A stretch of DNA of 64,000 nt from Stemphylium vesicarium. Taxonomy: Eukaryota; Ascomycota; Dothideomycetes; Pleosporales; Pleosporaceae. The position numbers were made by a program, and so were the translations under genes. Every line of letters starts with the position of its first letter. The stretch's first letter is position 1. The notes beneath the pieces are model-generated. The model made no database searches. It was not told the DNA's origin and was given only the letters and a program-made list of their open reading frames with translations. Where the stretch lies: assembly GCA_004380135.1 (NCBI GenBank), contig QXCR01000007.1, positions 186,001 through 250,000 on the forward strand, given 5' to 3'. Positions 1-11,122 of this stretch are shown one piece after another.

Positions 1-441
1 ATACCAGTCCTCGGGCATCTGCTTGTCCTCGTACGCCTGCTCGAGGTAAAAGGAGGCAAAGTCGACATTGTTGCCAAAGGGAAAGAAGAGTATACGCCAG
101 GGATGGCCGCCGCATTCAAAGGTTGGGCCATGTTCACGCCGGGTTAGTTGGCGCCAGTCTCTGATTTCCCACGTGTTGTAGGCCTCGGCTTCTGTCTCAT
201 ACTCGGCGTTCTGGGGCATGTGTTTCTTCAAAAACGCATCGTACTCGTCGGCGCGGGGCTCAGGATCGGCATCGACCTCGTCCATTTGGTCGTCCGTGTC
301 GGGGGTAATTATGGCGACGTCGGCCTTCTCGTCGTACTCGTGGTCGACGAGCATGTCGCTTTCAATCTACACGGGCCGGGGGGTTCAGTATCCGCGGGCG
401 TTGCAGAGGCGGAGCTGAGGGCGCAAGCTTACCTGATCCAT
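1..441 (-). CDS. Ubiquitin C-terminal hydrolase, USP7/Ubp15 type (5' part only)
   Basis: This is the N-terminus of a deubiquitinase of the USP7/Ubp15 family, which removes ubiquitin from nuclear and cytosolic targets. Exon 1 (433..441) encodes only Met-Asp-Gln. A 66-nt intron (367..432, GTAAGC..TGTAG) follows, and exon 2 runs off the left edge of the window. After an acidic leader rich in Asp and Glu comes the start of a MATH (TRAF-like) domain, with YNTWEIRDWRQL, GPTFECGGHPWRILFFPFGN and YLEQAYEDKQMPEDWY. This arrangement of acidic leader plus MATH domain is typical of the family. The peptidase domain lies outside the window, so catalytic residues cannot be checked. The ATG is the only one that joins the MATH frame through a canonical intron. 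Confidence 0.85.
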
Positions 442-1155
442 GGCGTCTGCGAGTTCCCGGCAGGAGCGGGTGGTGGCGGGACAGGCAGCAGGGAAGGAGC
501 TTCCAGGACAGGGCGCAGGGGGAAGGCACGATCGAGTGTGCGCTCAACGCAGAAATGGTGGAAAAAGGAAGCTGCGCGCGCCGGTCGCCGTAAGAAAGGA
601 AGGCACGGGTGGGCAGATGCGCGGGAGGGATGCGGGTAAGGATGAGTTGCTCGCTAAAAGGTGGCGGTGGAGATATGACGACCGGATTATCGTCGTCGTA
701 AAAACTCCAACTGCAAAATATGTACACGGGGCGAGGATGCTGGGTAGGGCGCACAAACTCAGAAACCGGGGAACAGCTCTCGAGGCTCAGAACTTCAGCC
801 TTCTGCGAGAGGTGCAGCCTTGGCGCTTTATACAGTGGAGAGCATCAAAGCAAACCCGCCGCCCACGACGTCATTCGTCCAACTGCAGCGCAAGACAGGC
901 GACATGGTGCCACGCGCATCTGTTACCGCTGCGACAAACACGTAGTCCTTTTTTGTGTTGAGCCAAAATTGAATACATGTCTAATTACTCGTGCATTGCG
1001 CCTTCATCTCACCAATCAAATAATTCCTGTGCCGTGGTTCGGCCATTTCAAACAGTGCGCCGGAGAGCGGAGCTCATCGTCACATGCCCTCGTAGTATGG
1101 TGCGGCTCCAATATGCCTGGAGTCTCCACACTTCCCTCTGAGAGCTCCAACAGTT
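442..1155. other. Divergent intergenic region between USP7-like and PDK-like genes
   Basis: This stretch separates two divergently transcribed genes and probably holds both promoters. The open frames across it on both strands overlap one another and show no recognisable domain, so I read it as non-coding. No clear TATA box was seen. Confidence 0.5.
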
Positions 1156-2737
1156 ATGTTTATAGAAAGACCATGTCTCGCTTTGAGCGCGCGCCACGGT
1201 AGCCGTTTGCATACGTATCCTGCGCGAATTTCCCCCTCCAAAGCTTCGGCTCGATTTCAGCATGCTGCAGCAGTCGCGCCAGCATGGAGGCCGTCTTCGG
1301 CCCTCGACGAGTAAGCCCCGTATGAGTGCGTGATGGTTTCTGACCGTCAAAGCTAACCCATCCTCGCAGATGGGTGCAACGTGAAGCCAGGCCCATAAGC
1401 TTGCGCCAGTTGACTTTCTTTGGGAGGACCCTGACCGAGTCTCGTCTAATCGACTCAGCAAACTACTGCAGACTGGAGCTCCCAACCAGGTAACATGCCG
1501 TATCCTATACCGAAACCTCTTGCTAATCTTGCCCAGGCTTGCTCACCGTCTTCGTGATATTCAGACCCTGCCATATGTCGTCGTCGCGAACCCTCATCTT
1601 GCCCATGTTTACGAGTCATACCTACGAGCCTTTGAGCGCTTTCGTCGCATACCCGAAATACGGTCACTGGAAGACAACGAAAAGTATTGCAAGGTGCTCG
1701 AAGAGACCTTGACCGAGCATGCAACTGTCATACCTCGTCTGGCAATCGGTGTGTTGGAGGTCCGAGGCTTGATGAAGTCGGAGGAGACGGACAAATTCAT
1801 GACTGCCATGCTGCGATCGGTATGTTACACCCGCGAGACACTTGGGCCATACTAACAGATCAGCGCATATCGCGAAGGGTCATTGCAGCACAACATCTTG
1901 CTCTCACCGAGACGTTCAATTCACCCTGGCATTTCCCTCAGGCCCAACACCCTCCGCATGACCAAGAAGCCGTGGGCGAAATATTCCTACGATGCAACGC
2001 GAAAGAAATTGTTGAAGACTGCGGCAAGACCATGCAAGAGTTGATCAAGCGCGCATATGGCCCCGACACAGCTATCCCGGAGATCAAAGTCTATGGTCAC
2101 GTCGATGCAACATTTCCGTATATCCTGAGTCACCTTGAGTACATTATTGGCGAACTGCTGCGCAACTCGATACAGGCTGTTATTGAACAGCGCAAGACGA
2201 AGGATGCTAAGCTTCCACCCATCGAGGTTCTGATCTGCGAAACCTCGCAGCATGTGATTATTCGCATCTCCGATCAAGGCGGTGGCATAGCAAACGAGGT
2301 CCTACCCTATCTGTGGAGCTTCAGCAAAGGTCCGCGACGCGAGAGGCGACTGAAGAACCTGGCACGCGTCCCGAAGCTGCTTGGCACGCTGCAGGAGTTA
2401 CAGGTTGGCGATGAGTCTGTCGTTCAAATGCAACAAAAGATGGATTTGAGATCGAAGCACAGCGATTCTGGTCTGTACCTGGGCTCGTTGTCTTCGCTCA
2501 CTAGCCGTGCACCAGATCTACGTCTTGGCATTGGCCTTCCAATGTCGCGGCTGTATGCGGGTAAGTAACTGACAAAATGTTTGGTACGATCCATCTAATT
2601 GTCATACAGAGTACTGGGCTGGGAGTCTGGAGATACATAGTCTAGAAGGGTACGGGGTCGACGCCTTCCTGCAAATATCGAAACTCGGCAACAAGAATGA
2701 ACGCCTTACCACGCGAGCCTCGATGGATGCCATCTAG
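1156..2737 (+). CDS. Mitochondrial PDK/BCKDK-family protein kinase
   Basis: This is a mitochondrial GHKL-fold kinase that phosphorylates a 2-oxo-acid dehydrogenase E1 subunit (pyruvate or branched-chain). Five exons are read: 1156..1310, 1370..1489, 1537..1819, 1864..2560 and 2610..2737, giving 460 residues. The first 40 residues are rich in Arg, Ser and Ala, like a mitochondrial presequence. The N-terminal helical domain carries ARPISLRQLTFFGRTL, ANYCRLELPTRLAHRLRD and MLRSRISRRVIAAQH, the last formed by splicing exons 3 and 4. The ATP-binding fold shows the N box (ELLRNSIQAVIE), G1 (DQGGGI) and G2 (GIGLPMSRLYA). All introns are 44-59 nt. The first exon was placed by following the only frame that gives ..LDEWVQREARP and reaches an ATG. 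Whether PDH or BCKDH is the target cannot be told from sequence. Confidence 0.9.
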
Positions 2738-2985
2738 AGAGGCTGCTGCGAGGTGCCAATGCTAGTGGAAGGCGGCGCGGATCGTTCTTTGTCTGCTGTT
2801 GGCAAAGCAGAAGCTACGAACCCATGGACCGGTACCAGCAGAAGGTGCCAGCAGCGATACCCACACCTCGCAGAAGAATCCTCTTGGTTACTACACCCAC
2901 GAAACATCCCAACATCAGATCAGCCCGTCACCAAATCGCCACATTCTTACTTGCTTCCATTGATACTCAGCAAAAGTAGCCCAGC

Positions 2986-5413
2986 ATGTCTGTTGAGCCC
3001 CTTGTGAGTATCTCATTCCGATGAGTGAGCATTGCTGACTCGCCAGTCGTCGCTTCACACCTGTTTCCCTGGCGGCCACACCCATCCATCGCTCGTGACA
3101 GCGACCATGACAGCAGGCAAGATATTTGAGCAGCACTTGGAAGACCTTCTAGCCGGAGTGGCATTCGACATTGAGACGCGCGGCCTCGCCTCCAGTTCTA
3201 ATGCGCCACCTCACAAAATGCACTGTCCGAGATTGCGAAAATCGGAATTTAAGCAGCAAGGTGCGCATTTCCTCTGGGTTGCACTGCTCTTATTCAAATT
3301 CCTGCGAAGGACTACACGTCACGGCTGCCTGATGAGTTAACATGGCTGATCTGGCGTAGCAACGAGTCATCTCGATACAATCTCCTGCTGGAAGGGCATT
3401 TCCAATGCACAAGCTCTGGAACTCACGCTTTGGGAGCGCCTGTTTCATCAATGTTTAGTTTCGAAAATTGAGCAGCGCTTGAGAAGCTGTATCATCACTC
3501 GACTGAGAGAACGTGAAGGTGAGGAAATGCTTTCGCGCAGGTTCAGTTGCACCCAAGTCGACCTCTGGGCCAGAGTTATCTCGCAATATGGGATCGGCTG
3601 GAATTTGGCTTCGTTGTTCTTCCTGCTAATGCTAACGTAGAACTCGTCGACGAGCCCACCCTCCTTCTTAGTCTGATCCAAACCCTCCCAGAAGGTCACG
3701 AATACCTTATTGACATTGAGCTCGTTAGCCTCCTTCGCAGTATGATTGACACTTTCTACGAAGACCACCCCAGCCAGACTGTTGCCCGCAACTTCCGGTG
3801 GTCATTTACTTCCGGAGACCTCCCCAGCTTTGTGCACAATTTCCTTCTCACTCAGGACTGCTTCGACAATACCCACAGCATACCAAGACTATCTGTCGAG
3901 TGTTCATTGGACTGGTGCATCTTTCCCGTCCTCACCGTAATTGCTAGGGCTGCCTGGCAGCCGCCTACCATCCGGTTTCTTGGCATTCCGGCTCAGCTCA
4001 GACCGCGAGGTCAATACGTTATCGCACCATGTCCTGTCGGGGTCACAGACGCTTCAAGAGCTCTAGGCTACAAAAAATATTCCAGCAACACTGAATACAC
4101 TGTCAAATGCTCTTCTTCCAAGGTCCAATGGGACCATTCATCTGAGCTCTTTCGCGCGCAGGCTCCGGATAAGGTGGAGGTAAGATGAGGTCCCCTCAAT
4201 GTGTGGGAACTCGTAGAACTTTGCTGACCAATGATGGCAGGGAGTCCTTCCAACGGTAGCTGAGACCATAGTGCAAGCCAATCTCACCACGCAGTTTCCC
4301 GAGGGTGTCCGGTTCGAGCGTGTATCTCGATATGCTATCAAGGTTGAAGTCGTGGACGCTTATCAGCTTGAAAAAACGGTCGGAACGCGTGGAAAACAGT
4401 CTGAGTCACCGTTGGCCGCCCGTATGCAGCCCCGGAGAAACACTCGCAAAAACCAGGTCTTTCTCCGCAGACATCGTCAGCGTAGTCGTCTTCTTGATTG
4501 TCCTCCACAAGCTCTCCCTCATTCGATGGAGCAGCGCTGCTCTGTCGACAATTATTCTGACCGGGGAATGTCTTCTGAAATTGCTACCGCAGAAACGGTA
4601 ATGCAAGACCCTGCTCAGTCTGCAACCACTCTCGATCCTCCTTCGCCAAGGAAACGTAAAATTTCGTTGTGCGAGAACGTTGTTCCCAAACCAGAAGGAC
4701 TTAGCTCAAACGACCTTGACAAGTACGGCTCAGAGGCTGAGCTCAAGCGCCGCAAGATGAAGCAGTCAGAAGTGACCAAGTCGCTTGTTGAGTTGATGCC
4801 TCAAAATCAACCGGGCCTTGTGCCCCGCCCATCAGAACACCATGAGTCTGAAACTATCCTCAAAGCGCTTGATACTCTTCTCCAATGTGTCAAGACGCGG
4901 TCGTCCGAAGATGAAGAGCACAAGGGCATGGTGCGCCGTCTCAGTGATCCATTCCATGCAGCCCTTACTCTGGTCCTCTCCAGACTCAGTCCCGAGCTCT
5001 CTAATGCCGCGAACGAACCCCTAAAGGAACTATGCGAGGTGCCGGAGAGAACGGCAACACTCCAGTGCCCGACGCCACCACGCAGGGCCTCCGACTCCAA
5101 ATATAGCGATCGTGGCTCCCCAGATAGCGCAAGTGACGCCAGCAATATTGATGTTCCCGGACCATCAAGAACCACCATCACGTCTGGCCCCAAGCATTCC
5201 TCCGAGTTATCGCAGGAAATAATCCGGCACAACTATGAGGAATTCATGGAAGCCGCTCGACGCAAGAGGCTGGAACAGCCAGACGTAGGCGACATGAGCT
5301 TTGAGAAGATTTTTCTTGCCGATAGCGAGGCGGAGAGTTGGCATTTTTCTGACGTTGGTGATGCCTCTGGTCTGAGTGGGTATATGAGTGGCTTAGATAT
5401 TGACGAGGACTGA
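2986..5413 (+). CDS. Unrecognised 700-residue protein with acidic, basic-patch C-terminus
   Basis: I do not recognise this protein. The model has exons 2986..3003, 3047..3260, 3360..3518, 3641..4179 and 4241..5413, which sum to 700 codons plus stop. The middle part looks folded, with segments such as ALELTLWERLFHQCLVSKIE and LIDIELVSLLRSMIDTFYED. The C-terminal half looks disordered, with SPRKRKISL, ELKRRKMKQ, many Ser/Pro, and an acidic end (SGYMSGLDIDED). These basic clusters resemble nuclear localisation signals, so a nuclear role is possible but unproven. The 122-nt intron 3519..3640 (GTGAGG..GCTAACGTAG) is the least secure part. It is longer than its neighbours but is the only GT-AG pair found with consensus-like sites that rejoins the two open frames. 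The gene lies downstream of the PDK-like gene in the same direction. Confidence 0.55.
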
Positions 5414-5872
5414 TTGTTGGATGAAGGTCTGGATCTTCGGAGTTGAACGTTAGGGAAGTCAGGGCTATCATGTGCTCTCTTACTAGATCTGAAATTTTCT
5501 CTATGCTGGTTTCTTTTCGTTTGTACATGCTCATTATCGCTAGAGCAATAGAGCAGTTTGCTTTCGACGAGAACGCGAAATGATGGAAGAAGGTGCCTCA
5601 CCGTAACGTTGTGCAACTTGGCTCTTTCTACAAGCTTCACTATTTCTTCCACGATCAACCCAGAAAGCATCTTCAAATCGAAGCATAAGTCCCCAACGCA
5701 CACGACCAGACCAGCTGTGCTGGCCGAGTCTAGAATGCTGGAGGCAAGATAATGACACTAGCCTGTTGGAGCCATAGCGTGAAATGACATCATTAGCTCC
5801 TCTTCACGCTCGCATCTCCTCTCATCTCCACGACTATCTCCTTCTCCGGCCTCCGGGTCGGCGGTCGGACAT

Positions 5873-5885
5873 CGGTGCGAATCCG
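5873..5885. promoter_or_regulatory. Possible Zn2Cys6 factor site, CGG-N7-CCG
   Basis: An inverted CGG..CCG pair with a 7-nt spacer lies about 290 nt upstream of the NmrA-like start, inside a short stretch with several other CGG and CCG triplets. Inverted CGG half-sites are what fungal binuclear zinc-cluster regulators bind. Functional use is inference only. Confidence 0.25.
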
Positions 5886-6056
5886 ACCATCAGCATGGAG
5901 ATCTTGCGGCCCGCAACGGGTCGCTACGCCTATGGAGCAGAAATCAAGACGATTGGCCGGCACTACGCCACATGCGTGCTTGATGACGGACTTAGACCAC
6001 TATCACCGAAGACCGACCGCTTAAACCTTCCATACAGAATACTCTCATGAACAACG

Positions 6057-6063
6057 TATATAT
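6057..6063 (+). promoter_or_regulatory. TATA-like element
   Basis: TATATAT lies about 110 nt upstream of the ATG at 6171, a usual distance for a fungal core promoter. Confidence 0.35.
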
Positions 6064-6170
6064 GAAGGCCAGCCTAGAAAGCTTCAAACACTCACCAGGA
6101 AAGCTTCCTCATAATCTCTGCTAAGTCATTCACAACCTTCTCACCTTCATCGCCCCTCCCAACCAGCAAT

Positions 6171-7136
6171 ATGGCATCATTTTCCTTCATCAAGAAGATC
6201 GCAGTAGTCGGTGCTAGCGGCAACGTCGGATCCCACATCGTGTCAGCACTGCAGGCCAAGAACCGATTCCAGATCACTGCAATCAGCCGAGTCCAATCCA
6301 AGGCGACCTTCCCGCAGGGCGTCGGGGTGGCGCACATCAACTACGAAGAACCCGACACACTAGTCAAGGCCCTGAATGGGCAGGATGCACTCATCATCAC
6401 CATGAGTGTTTTCGCTCACAGTGCGCAAGAGCAGCTCATCCGAGCTGCAGCTCAAGCGGGAGTACCATGGGTTCTGCCAAATGAGTTCGGCATGTTCAAT
6501 ACGGAAGAGATCCAGAACGAGATGATCGGACCAGGAAAAATGAGGGATCGTGCGCTTGTTGAGTCGCTCGGTGTCTCATCTTGGATTGGGATGACCAGTG
6601 GTTTCTGGTACGAGTACTCGCTCAGTGGCGGCTACTTCGGTATCGACATCAATAAGAGAGAAGTAGTTTTCTTCGACGATGGAACCCAGCGATTGAATAC
6701 TTCGACGTGGCCTCAAACTGGACTTGCCGTGGCAAACTTACTCTCCCTTCCTGTATCGTCGTCTGATGGTAAAGGTCCGACGCTAGAGCAATGCCGCAAC
6801 CGTATGTTGTTCATCTCATCCTTCGCACTCAATCAACGCGAAATGTTCGAAGCCACGCAAAAGGCCACGGGTACCACGGAGAAAGACTGGAAGATCTCGT
6901 TCCAGCCAGCCAGACAGCGATTGGCTGAGGCTAGGCAGAAGATGATGACTGGAGATCGTAGTGGGTTTGCCGCGGCTTTGTATACGCGATACTTTATCGA
7001 GGATGCGGGTCTCTATGAGAAGAACCATGGACTGAACAATGAAGAGTTGGGTTTACCAAAGGAGGACTTGAGTGAAGCTACGAAGCAAGCCTTGGAGTTG
7101 GCCAAGAGCGACTACTGGAGTAAGATGTATCAGTAG
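6171..7136 (+). CDS. NmrA-like / isoflavone-reductase-type NAD(P)-binding protein
   Basis: This is an intronless 321-residue member of the NmrA-like branch of atypical short-chain dehydrogenases, cytosolic NAD(P)(H)-dependent reductases or redox sensors. The Rossmann nucleotide-binding loop is at residues 8-18 (VVGASGNVGSHI), followed by the second strand ending ITAISR. Further on are FAHSAQEQLIRAAAQAGV and WVLPNEFGMF, usual for the isoflavone-reductase-like group in fungi. The C-terminal half is variable and probably shapes the substrate pocket. It runs tail-to-tail with the zinc dehydrogenase at 7286..8607, 149 nt apart. Substrate unknown; fungal relatives are often found near secondary-metabolism or aromatic-degradation genes, but no such cluster is visible here. 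Confidence 0.85.
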   Translation: MASFSFIKKIAVVGASGNVGSHIVSALQAKNRFQITAISRVQSKATFPQGVGVAHINYEEPDTLVKALNGQDALIITMSVFAHSAQEQLIRAAAQAGVPWVLPNEFGMFNTEEIQNEMIGPGKMRDRALVESLGVSSWIGMTSGFWYEYSLSGGYFGIDINKREVVFFDDGTQRLNTSTWPQTGLAVANLLSLPVSSSDGKGPTLEQCRNRMLFISSFALNQREMFEATQKATGTTEKDWKISFQPARQRLAEARQKMMTGDRSGFAAALYTRYFIEDAGLYEKNHGLNNEELGLPKEDLSEATKQALELAKSDYWSKMYQ

Positions 7137-7285
7137 CTTGCACCAAAAACCTGCTAGATCGTTGCTCGTTCAGGACCGTATGGCACTTCACCATATCAGC
7201 TACAGCAGCTGTGCAATCTCATTAGAGCTCTCTTGATAGAGATATATAAGCCTTTGAGTTTTCAATCCTCTTACATCCATTCCTA

Positions 7286-8607
7286 TCAATCAAACACAAT
7301 CGCAGCCTTGACCACCTCCTGCTTCCTCACCGCCTCCAGGCACTCCGCCCACTCCTCAATCCGATACGTCTTATTCGCGATCCCCTTCAACTTCAACTTC
7401 CCCGCATTAACATACTCCAGCACATGCGGAATATGACTCATGCTACAAAAGCTCGCCAGGATCGTGATCTCATTCTCCCAGATTCGGAACGGAGACCAAG
7501 CAATTTTGACCTTCTCGTCATACACGCCATAAACAACCAGCTTCCCCCCTTTGCGCACGTAATCCAGGGATTGCTCCAATACCGTCGGCGCGCCAGTAGC
7601 TTCCACCACGACGTCGAATCCATACGGGTTGGCAGCGTGCAAGTTCTGCATGTCGACTTCCGGCCGATCATCCGAGATAGTAACATACTCATCCGCAATC
7701 CTCAATTCGCGCGCAAGACCGAGTTTCGGACCGGCTTTCGACGCAACCGTCAAGTGCGCCGCGCCATTCATCCGAATCAACTGCGCAAGCAGCAATCCCG
7801 TCGGACCACATCCAAACAGCAAAACGCGACTGCCAACCTCCAACCCCATGCGCTCAATTCCATGCGCTGCACACGCCGCGGGCTCCAGCAAAACGGCCTC
7901 GAGATCAGGGAGGTTACCGATGGGAAACACCATGCGCGCGGGGTACCGGCAGTACTCTGCCATGCCGCCGGGTACGTTGCCGCCATAGCCTGTGATGGAC
8001 GAGCAGAGCTGCGGTTTCCGCCGCACGCAGTGGAAGCAGGTTTGGCAGGGTTCGAGGGCGTCGGCGGCGACACGGTCGCCCAAGGCGACGTTGTGGACGT
8101 TTTTGCCCACCGCCGCGATGGTGCCGGTTGCTTCGTGGCCTGGGGGAGTGAGTTGTGAATTTTTGATGGGAAAGGGGGAAAAGGAGGGGAGGGAGGGGCT
8201 ACCGGGGATCAGCGGATACTGGAAATTTGTGTAAGTAGAGGATGGTTGGTTGTGTGAGTGGGAGAGTGTATACCTTTGCTAGAAACTCGCCTTTGTGGTA
8301 ATGTAGGTCCTTGATAAGTATCAGTATTGAATTTCTCCAGCGAGGAAGGTGCTTGGGCTTCGCATACCGTTCCACAAACCCCACAAGCCGAGATCTTGAC
8401 CTGTTTGCTGTTAAAACCAGCAGAATGCGGTCGTGCTGAAGACAGTCGGAGTTGGCATTTACAAGGACATCGTCATCTCCAATCGCTGGAACATCAATCG
8501 TTTCCACTGCAAAAACCTCCGGGCCTGAATATCTAAATACGTCTTCTCAGCAATTTTCTCTTATCTTCGTAAAGTAAAAGCATGCCCCCTTACTGCAGTG
8601 CCTTCAT
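7286..8607 (-). CDS. Zinc-dependent polyol/sorbitol-type alcohol dehydrogenase (MDR family)
   Basis: This is a medium-chain zinc dehydrogenase of the sorbitol/xylitol/arabinitol type, oxidising a sugar alcohol with NAD(P). Six exons on the minus strand: 8594..8607, 8463..8532, 8368..8400, 8274..8309, 8203..8218 and 7286..8139, giving 340 residues. Splicing restores the family start MKALQYSGPEVFAVET, the zinc ligand motif VKISACGVCGTDLHYHKGEF and PGHEATGTIAAVGKNV. The structural-zinc loop has four Cys (EPCQTCFHCVRRKPQLC), and the cofactor fold has LLFGCGPTGLLLAQLIR. All introns are 55-63 nt with GT..AG ends. Exons 1 and 5 are only 14 and 16 nt, so automatic annotation can easily miss the N-terminus. 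Exact substrate cannot be assigned. Confidence 0.9.
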
Positions 8608-9206
8608 CTTCTCTGGTACGGCAGGAGCCTGGCGCTGCCGTTTTCGGGGTAGTGTGTCGCTTTGGCCGTTCATTCTTTCAGCTAGGTCTCAGAACACGAG
8701 TACAAAGAACGGAAAGAAGGAAAATAATGAAGTAAATCGCAAGTAAATTGAGGACTATACATCGTTGGGGTTCTAGATGAGATTTATAACTAGATACGTG
8801 CTATCTCGACACGAGCGTGGTGGTTAGACGCGTGTGTTGGTTGGACGGGTGCGGGGTTCGGCTAACCTTCCTCGTTGCGATCACTGCATCGGCATTGCTG
8901 TTTTGGGGAAGCGCGGGGGAGAAGGAACCACAGATCTAGTGTTGTGGCATATTGACAGCGTAAACAATGCATATTAGGTTCTGTAAATTTTTTGTGCTGT
9001 CGGTGTATCTGGTGCTTTATTTAAGTGGTGCTCGCAGCGGAGTACGACGGTCTGTACGCAAGTAAGGTTTGGCTTCGTATTTGGAGAGATGCTGGGAGCT
9101 GACTGAGAGACTAGGAAAAGGTATGTCATTCGTTCTACCGTTTGTAGAGGGAAGCATTATTTCTGAATTCCTTGAAGGGGTTCGAACTTTTCACCCAGCG
9201 TCTCAA
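8608..9206. other. Intergenic region, no gene seen
   Basis: This is the promoter side of the zinc dehydrogenase and the 3' flank of the decayed paralogue at 9207..10722. I see no coding frame or RNA gene in it. Confidence 0.5.
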
Positions 9207-10722
9207 TTACAACTTCGCCCACACCTTGTGCTCTCTAATAATTTTTCTCCCATCCCCGCTCCTTCTCAACACCCTCGCCCCAACGTCCTTCTCCCCATAT
9301 TTCCCTCTCTTACCTTTATTCATGCCCTCTGGATCAATCCCCGGCCTCGGACTCGGCACATCCTCAACCCAGAAGAGTAGAATAAGCTTCGGCCCAAACA
9401 CCTGCCCCTCTCTCACATCCGTGAGAAAAGCCGTGATCTTACTAACATACTTGTCGCCTCCAACCTGTTGCTTATGCTGCGCGAGGAAGAAATCGATTGG
9501 TTTGCCGTCTTGAGAACCTGTCGAGAGGGGAAAAGGCTCTATGTTAGCTCACCAGATCCTGAACAGATGCTCGCCACCAAAAAACAGCTGAAATCAAGGG
9601 CCCGATCTTGGGGGAAAAAAGGAAAAGAGAAAGGGGCTCGGGGAAAGGAAAAGCCCTACCAAGCAACTCAAGCCCCCCTTCACTTCTCACATCAAAATCC
9701 ACTCCAGGCCACGCTCTCACAGACCCGCCCCCTTCCCTTCTCGCAGCCTCCGCAATCACAGCTTTCGTCGCCTCATCTGTGATGTACATGCTGAAAATCT
9801 TCTTGATAACCGCGACACCATTTGCGCCCATGAACTCATTCCACGCGCCCCACGCGAAATCCGAACTAGCGCGGAGAGTAGGCAGTTAGTCTATCTCCGG
9901 CTCTTCTTCCCTGAGCTTCCGGGCTGCTGTGAGGGGCTCGTCAGTGCGAGGAAGTAGAGGGCGCCAGCGCTTAGGTTGATGTCGTAGGTGAACTGGCCGC
10001 CTGTACAGCGCATTTTGTTGCCGGTGGGGTCGTGATAGTATTGGGATTCTCTTCTTGGGAATTCGCCGGAAGCAGAGGTATCGGAGGAGGAGGATGAGTC
10101 AACATCTTCGTCTTCATCGTCGTCATCGTCATCCCCCATATCCTCGTCATCATCCGGAACGCGGTCACTCTCAAACTCAAGAACGCCCGGTGAATCGTAG
10201 TGAGATGCAGTATGACAAAGGTTGCCGCCACCTTCACTCGAGGGATCGGGATTGATGCCCAGGGCCTCGAGAGCCCGACCTGCGTCTTCTGCTCGGAATT
10301 CGCACCATCGATCCTCTGGCTCTCAGGTCGTCCAGCCCCATTCTATCATCTCTTCTTCGAGGTCGCCGTTTCATGGGGCTGTCAGGGGGCTGATGAAGCG
10401 CGTGTCTTGGCTTGAGTCGTGTGTCATGGCGGACAATTGCTTGCGTCCTGCGCGTAGTGCTTTACTCCAGGCAGCATCTGTGATGGCGAAGTTGGTGATG
10501 GGGAGGCTGGGGTTCGGCGAGGTGTTGCCGTTGAGAAGGCGTGGAACGGCGTGGTGGTGACATTCGTTCCCTCTACTGACGTCTTGTTGTACCAAACGTC
10601 TTTTTTTCCGCGACATCGACGCCCGAGACGTTCAGTCGTGCGGGGACAAGAGACGGCGGGCCCTATTCCGCCGCGGCCAGAGCGATCAGGGAGACGGTGA
10701 TGGGAAGAGAGAAGAACTTCAT
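9207..10722 (-). pseudogene. Decayed first copy of a tandem secreted-protein family
   Basis: This is a broken paralogue of the genes at 11123..12504 and 12908..14300; function unknown. It keeps an ATG and signal-peptide-like start at 10722 (MKFFSLPITVSLIALAAAE), which is followed at once by TAG. Homologous blocks then appear in different frames: WSKALRAGRKQLSAM; NGDLEEEMIEWGW, preceded by TGA where relatives have Trp; DAGRALEALGI; LPTLRASSDFAWGAWN; SVRAWPGVDFDV; and the C-terminal VLRRSGDGRKIIREHKVWAKL. At least four in-frame stops and two frameshifts separate them, so no intact product is possible. An Asp-rich insertion (about 10090..10140) is peculiar to this copy. The two intron positions of the relatives still seem to be present. 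Confidence 0.7.
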
Positions 10723-11122
10723 CGTATCGGTTCCATATAATTCACTGTCCAGTGTGATTGACTTTTTGCAAGAGGCAGGGGTTAAGGTAAGGTGCAGAAA
10801 GGCGAATTGGAAAGATTAGTAGCTCTTGATGTACCACTGAAAATTCCAGACACGGAATGCGCAAGTCGTGTGAATGGACAAGAGAGCAAATGAATGGAAC
10901 GTGCATCTCGGGTATGACGTGAGCAGAAAATCTGGTGGTGTAGTGAAGCAAGTGAGAAGGGCTATTGAGACGGTTCTAGGCTACAGTGCGACATATTGCG
11001 GCGGTCAAATTGGCAGTTCACCTAAAAAGCGTAAACTGGAAGCCAAGTGCTGAGGGTATATGATTACTAAAGTAATTGTGGTACATCATTTATCTGGATC
11101 CTGCAGAATGGCTCTCAGTCTG
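10723..11122. other. Spacer between first and second tandem copies
   Basis: There is no supported gene here. It separates the stop of the second copy from the start of the decayed first copy; all three copies point to the minus strand. Confidence 0.5.

Larger units (their letters stand above)
5414..6170. other. Intergenic region upstream of the NmrA-like gene
   Basis: Short overlapping frames occur on both strands here but none has a domain or a credible splice continuation. The right half contains the CGG/CCG-rich segment and the TATA-like run listed separately. Confidence 0.5.

Noticed and set aside
3519..3546. 28-nt intron (GTGAGG..TTCAG) as a fix for the unknown gene
   Set aside because: Shorter than any intron supported in this window and it does not restore the frame.
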